A DNA stretch of 24,296 nucleotides from a virus, in the IMG/VR virus record IMGVR_UViG_3300013093_000272, positions 1-24,296 of that record; one strand, given 5' to 3'. The position numbers and the translations under genes were made by a program. The notes under the pieces were generated by a model. It saw only the letters and a program-made list of their open reading frames with translations, was not told the DNA's origin and did not search any database. Shown piece after piece: positions 22,783 through 24,296 of the stretch. Positions within the stretch are counted from its first letter, which is position 1. Every line of letters starts with the position of its first letter.

Positions 22783-23235
22783 TTAGAAAGAGAACTTTGC
22801 GCCTACAGCAACGGTGTTACCATCAAAAGATTTAACTTTGTGGTCACCATCTTGATAACGATAATCAACAGTCAAAGCAAGTGCCTTGGTAACTGGAACG
22901 GTAACGCCAGCACCAACTTCAGCAACATAACGCTCATCGCTCTTGATACCTTTCTTGTCAAGGTAACCAACACCAGCCTTAGCGGTCAATGCGGCATTAC
23001 CCAACTTGAAAACATCATAACCACCGATAACGCTGAATTTGTCTAGGTTACGTTTGATTTCACGGTCGGCTTCAGCAGTAACGCTTACTTTACCAAAATG
23101 TTCACCTACAGTCAAACCAAAACCATCACGGTCTTTCTTGCTGTAATTGTCGATAGAACCATTAACACCAACTTCAACGGCTGATGCAACTCCAAATGCA
23201 GCCATCAAAGTGGCCAATAGAACTAACTTCTTCAT
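22783..23235 (-). CDS. phage-encoded outer-membrane beta-barrel protein
   Basis: The start at 23235 (MKKLVLLATLMAAFGVASA) is chosen because AAAGGAG lies 8 nt upstream and the first 19 residues are a clean signal peptide (Lys-Lys, hydrophobic core, ASA cleavage site). The mature ~131 residues alternate polar and hydrophobic in strands separated by charged turns (VSVTAEADREIKRNLDKFSV, GVGYLDKKGIKSDERYVAEV) and end VAVGAKFSF. A terminal Phe after alternating residues is the signal recognised by the BAM machinery. The length suits an eight-stranded barrel (OmpA/OmpW/Opa-like size). It could change host surface properties, for example block superinfection, but this is inference. It may also have been acquired from a bacterium. 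It lies directly downstream of the tmRNA terminator-like hairpin. Confidence 0.85.
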   Translation of the reverse strand: MKKLVLLATLMAAFGVASAVEVGVNGSIDNYSKKDRDGFGLTVGEHFGKVSVTAEADREIKRNLDKFSVIGGYDVFKLGNAALTAKAGVGYLDKKGIKSDERYVAEVGAGVTVPVTKALALTVDYRYQDGDHKVKSFDGNTVAVGAKFSF

Positions 23236-23254
23236 TAAAAACTCCTTTAAGTTA

Positions 23255-23291
23255 AAAAATGCCAACTGATTGGGTAATAAGGACAGTTGGC
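23255..23291 (-). terminator. terminator-like hairpin after the tmRNA coding half
   Basis: On the minus strand GCCAACTG-(15 nt)-CAGTTGGC forms a perfect 8-bp stem followed by ATTTTTTAAC. It probably ends the precursor tmRNA. The ribosome site of the outer-membrane protein gene follows about 10 nt later, so that gene would depend on read-through, or the hairpin acts in its leader. Confidence 0.75.
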
Positions 23292-23308
23292 GAAACCTCA
23301 GCTTAACC

Positions 23309-23341
23309 TCAAGCGGCTAGGCGGTAAACGCTTTCGTTTGC
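23309..23341 (-). other. tmRNA proteolysis-tag reading frame (ANESVYRLAA-stop)
   Basis: Resume codon GCA (23341-23339), then AAC GAA AGC GTT TAC CGC CTA GCC GCT and TGA at 23311-23309. With the alanine from the charged tmRNA the tag would be A-ANESVYRLAA. It keeps the AN(D/E) start and the LAA end needed for ClpXP recognition in E. coli (ANDENYALAA). The stop lies in a small stem GCTT/AAGC (23314-23301), as in P5 of E. coli tmRNA. Confidence 0.92.
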
Positions 23342-23429
23342 ATTTATTTTTGATTTAGTGTTTACGTCAACTCTGACGGATAGCCTAATATAATACTTGT
23401 TACCCTGTCGAAACTATTTCTCGCCCATC

Positions 23430-23513
23430 ATAAAAATTCAGGCTTGGATTATGTGGATGTCCGTGATACCTTAGTCATCTTCATTACCGCACGGCGCTGG
23501 CCTGAATTTTTAT
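23430..23513 (-). repeat. perfect 14-bp inverted repeat closing the tmRNA intervening segment
   Basis: ATAAAAATTCAGGC (23430-23443) and GCCTGAATTTTTAT (23500-23513) are perfect inverted copies flanking a 56-nt loop. The helix stacks on the acceptor stem through C-G, a C/A mismatch and A-U, giving one long hairpin in the precursor. Inside the loop a CCGTG/CACGG stem (23461-23465 with 23490-23494) is possible. The segment should be removed by RNA processing to give two tmRNA pieces. Confidence 0.9.
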
Positions 23514-23579
23514 GGTGGACGAGGGCGGTACTGCCCCGCCGTCCAGAATACTTTTCTTATACCAAGTTTACTATCATTA

Positions 23580-23711
23580 TTAGCGCACCGATTCGGTGTG
23601 CTTACCTTTGACAGACTTCTTCAATAACTTCATCCAAAATTTCTTGGCTTTTTCTAAGTTATGTTCAAATTCTGCACGATTTAGTTTTTGGATTAATTTT
23701 TTGATTTTCAT
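23580..23711 (-). CDS. 43-residue basic amphipathic peptide, unknown function
   Basis: The reading frame MKIKKLIQKLNRAEFEHNLE, then KAKKFWMKLLKKSVKGKHTE and SVR-stop has its ATG overlapping the preceding stop (ATGA at 23711-23708), the coupling used throughout this phage. It is strongly basic, with 13 Lys and 2 Arg in 43 residues, and helical in pattern. Its 3' end forms a GCACACCGA/TCGGTGCGC hairpin and abuts the tmRNA acceptor half. It could be a small RNA- or membrane-binding peptide. It could also be non-coding leader of the tmRNA transcript, although the overlap argues for translation. Confidence 0.5.
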   Translation of the reverse strand: MKIKKLIQKLNRAEFEHNLEKAKKFWMKLLKKSVKGKHTESVR

Positions 23712-24031
23712 TGATTTGGTACCAATACAATTCGTTTAGTGTTAGTTTGTTGGTCAAACATTTCAGCCCAATGATAACCTGGTGGTGGCAATTGAACCGT
23801 AGGTTGTGGCTGAATGTAGACTGGCGGTTGTTGGATGTAGACCGGTGCTTGTTCAACCATGATAGGTCTAGGTTGTGATGCAAGTTCTGCACCAATAACA
23901 ACACCTGCGGCCAACGGAACCCAACCGACACCAGGACCACCCCAATGGTGATGAGGACGATAGCAACAGTAATCAGCAGAAGCCGCAGTTGCTAAAGTTG
24001 CCAATAAAAGCAAAGTAATAAGTTTTTTCAT
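23708..24031 (-). CDS. secreted Pro/Gln-rich protein with signal peptide, function unknown
   Basis: The start at 24031 (MKKLITLLLLATLATAASA, 107 aa) has AGGA 10 nt upstream and begins a clear signal peptide with ASA cleavage, so the in-frame ATG at 24097 (inside the upstream gene) is rejected. The mature part opens DYCCYRPHHHWGGPGVGWVP (possible disulfide or metal-binding residues), has a Gly/Ala segment PLAAGVVIGAELA, then the repeats VYIQQPPVYIQPQP, and ends in GYHWAEMFDQQTNTKRIVLV. The composition resembles small envelope-associated proteins of Gram-negative bacteria. Together with the beta-barrel it makes a pair of exported proteins flanking the tmRNA. A role is not deducible. Confidence 0.75.
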   Translation of the reverse strand: MKKLITLLLLATLATAASADYCCYRPHHHWGGPGVGWVPLAAGVVIGAELASQPRPIMVEQAPVYIQQPPVYIQPQPTVQLPPPGYHWAEMFDQQTNTKRIVLVPNQ

Positions 24032-24053
24032 GTTCGTAATCCTATCAGAAAGT

Positions 24054-24296
24054 TTAATTTTTGGCAAGCGTTTTCTGGTAATAGTGAATTGCTTCAACTA
24101 AACCGTCAATATGGTCGCTTGTCTTTTCTTTAAAAATCAATGGTTCAGAATCTTTCACGGCCATGATAATGATTAGGTTATTTATAGGAGTTCCAATTAG
24201 TTCTTCATACATGAGACTGTAAGCAGTTGTTTGCCAGAAATAATCCATGATGGAATCTCTGGATTTTGGTCTGGATGCAGTCTTAAAGTCAATAAC
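24054..24296 (-). CDS. PD-(D/E)XK nuclease, C-terminal part (5' end outside window)
   Basis: The frame is open to the right edge and gives 80 residues beginning VIDFKTASRPKSRDSIMDYF. VIDFKTA is the catalytic D-x-K strand of PD-(D/E)XK nucleases, and DYFWQTTAYSLMYEELIG is the helix with Gln and Tyr seen after it in RecB-like and phage exonucleases (QTxxY pattern). The ATG at 24248 is therefore internal, not the true start. Phage members of this family serve in DNA recombination or host DNA degradation. Only the last third is visible, so the subtype cannot be given. Confidence 0.8.
   Translation of the reverse strand, partial: VIDFKTASRPKSRDSIMDYFWQTTAYSLMYEELIGTPINNLIIIMAVKDSEPLIFKEKTSDHIDGLVEAIHYYQKTLAKN
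24179..24186 (-). promoter_or_regulatory. candidate late promoter (TATAAATA) inside the nuclease gene
   Basis: An exact TATAAATA octamer lies on the minus strand about 150 nt upstream of the secreted-protein start. If active it would drive the secreted protein, basic peptide, tmRNA and beta-barrel as a late unit. No better promoter was seen for these genes. Being inside a coding region it may be chance. Confidence 0.3.

Larger units (their letters stand above)
23261..23579 (-). ncRNA. ssrA: circularly permuted (two-piece) tmRNA precursor
   Basis: Read on the minus strand, the acceptor half comes first: a T-arm GGCGG-GGCAGTA-CCGCC (23540-23524), then CTCGTCC-A-CCA ending at 23513. After a spacer the coding half begins GGGCGAG (23426-23420), followed by AAATAGTTTCGACAGGG, the conserved tmRNA 5' motif. 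GGGCGAG pairs with CTCGTCC over 7 bp with G3-U70, the AlaRS identity pair, and A73. A P2-like helix pairs CAAGTATTAT of the coding half with ATAGTAAACTTG of the acceptor half. A CGTCA/TGACG hairpin (23365-23378) precedes the tag, in the PK1 position. The tag reads GCA...GCC GCT TGA = ANESVYRLAA. tmRNA rescues stalled ribosomes and tags proteins for proteolysis. No phage smpB gene is seen, so host SmpB would be used. Ends are approximate: the 5' end of the acceptor half is not defined by the sequence. Confidence 0.93.

Noticed and set aside
23312-23540. Standard one-piece tmRNA order
   Set aside because: The CCA-bearing acceptor strand and T-arm lie upstream of the GGGCGAG 5' strand on the coding strand, and no second acceptor strand occurs after the tag. 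Only the permuted order gives a 7-bp acceptor stem.
23545-23566. TGGTATAAG as an extended -10 promoter for the tmRNA
   Set aside because: Transcription from it would omit the P2 strand of the acceptor half, and there is no -35 element.
23583-23601. GCGCACCGATTCGGTGTGC hairpin as a terminator
   Set aside because: No T run follows on either strand. It overlaps the end of the basic-peptide frame and may belong to the tmRNA 5' region.
1-24296. CRISPR arrays, insertion sequences, conventional tRNA genes
   Set aside because: I saw no regular direct repeats with spacers, no transposase frame and no cloverleaf with an anticodon arm. The only tRNA-like fold is that of the tmRNA.

Overview
The window is part of the genome of a tailed phage with a T4-like contractile tail. 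It is AT-rich and densely coded, and most neighbouring genes abut or overlap through TAATG or ATGA junctions. The baseplate genes (gp25, gp6, gp53, gp48, gp5/gp27-like, gp26, gp8) and replication or late-transcription genes (gp32, gp59, gp33) are recognisable but divergent. They resemble the aquatic T4-like phages (cyanophage and pelagiphage type) more than coliphage T4. A SleB-type wall hydrolase and a phage-encoded outer-membrane beta-barrel point to a Gram-negative host; the host cannot be named from this sequence.

Layout. 1-13424 (minus strand): a baseplate operon read gp48 > gp53 > gp27-like hub > gp5 OB domain > gp5-like spike > gp25 > gp6 > 1201-aa gp7-like protein > 643-aa fibre-like protein > gp8 (runs off the left edge). 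13457-19188 (plus strand): a divergent operon with gp4 head-completion nuclease, a 209-aa gp2-like protein, a tail-tube-fold protein, gp26, a -1-frame extension of gp26 (gp51-like), a T4-lysozyme-domain tail protein and a 497-aa hub/tape-measure-like protein. A strong terminator lies at the convergent junction (19192-19210). 19218-22171 (minus): gp32 SSB with its own sigma70-like promoter, a homing-endonuclease remnant, a HAD 5'-nucleotidase, gp59 helicase loader, gp33 late-transcription coactivator and a small membrane protein. 22173-24296 (minus): SleB hydrolase, outer-membrane beta-barrel, a tmRNA gene, a 43-aa basic peptide, a secreted Pro/Gln-rich protein and the 3' end of a PD-(D/E)XK nuclease.

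The most notable item is in the only large non-coding gap (about 23261-23579, minus strand): a circularly permuted (two-piece) tmRNA gene. The acceptor half (T-arm, CTCGTCC-A-CCA) lies upstream of the coding half (GGGCGAG, TTTCGACAGGG, tag ANESVYRLAA-stop). The two halves form a 7-bp acceptor stem with the G3-U70 alanine identity pair. They are separated by a spacer closed by a perfect 14-bp inverted repeat.

A second notable item is a probable programmed -1 frameshift at T TTT TTC (15901-15907), two codons before the gp26 stop. It would fuse gp26 to a conserved-looking 65-codon extension, like the lambda G/GT tail chaperones. The three parts of T4 gp5 (OB fold, lysozyme, beta-helix) are spread over three genes on two strands, and the lysozyme protein shares a sequence module with its downstream neighbour.
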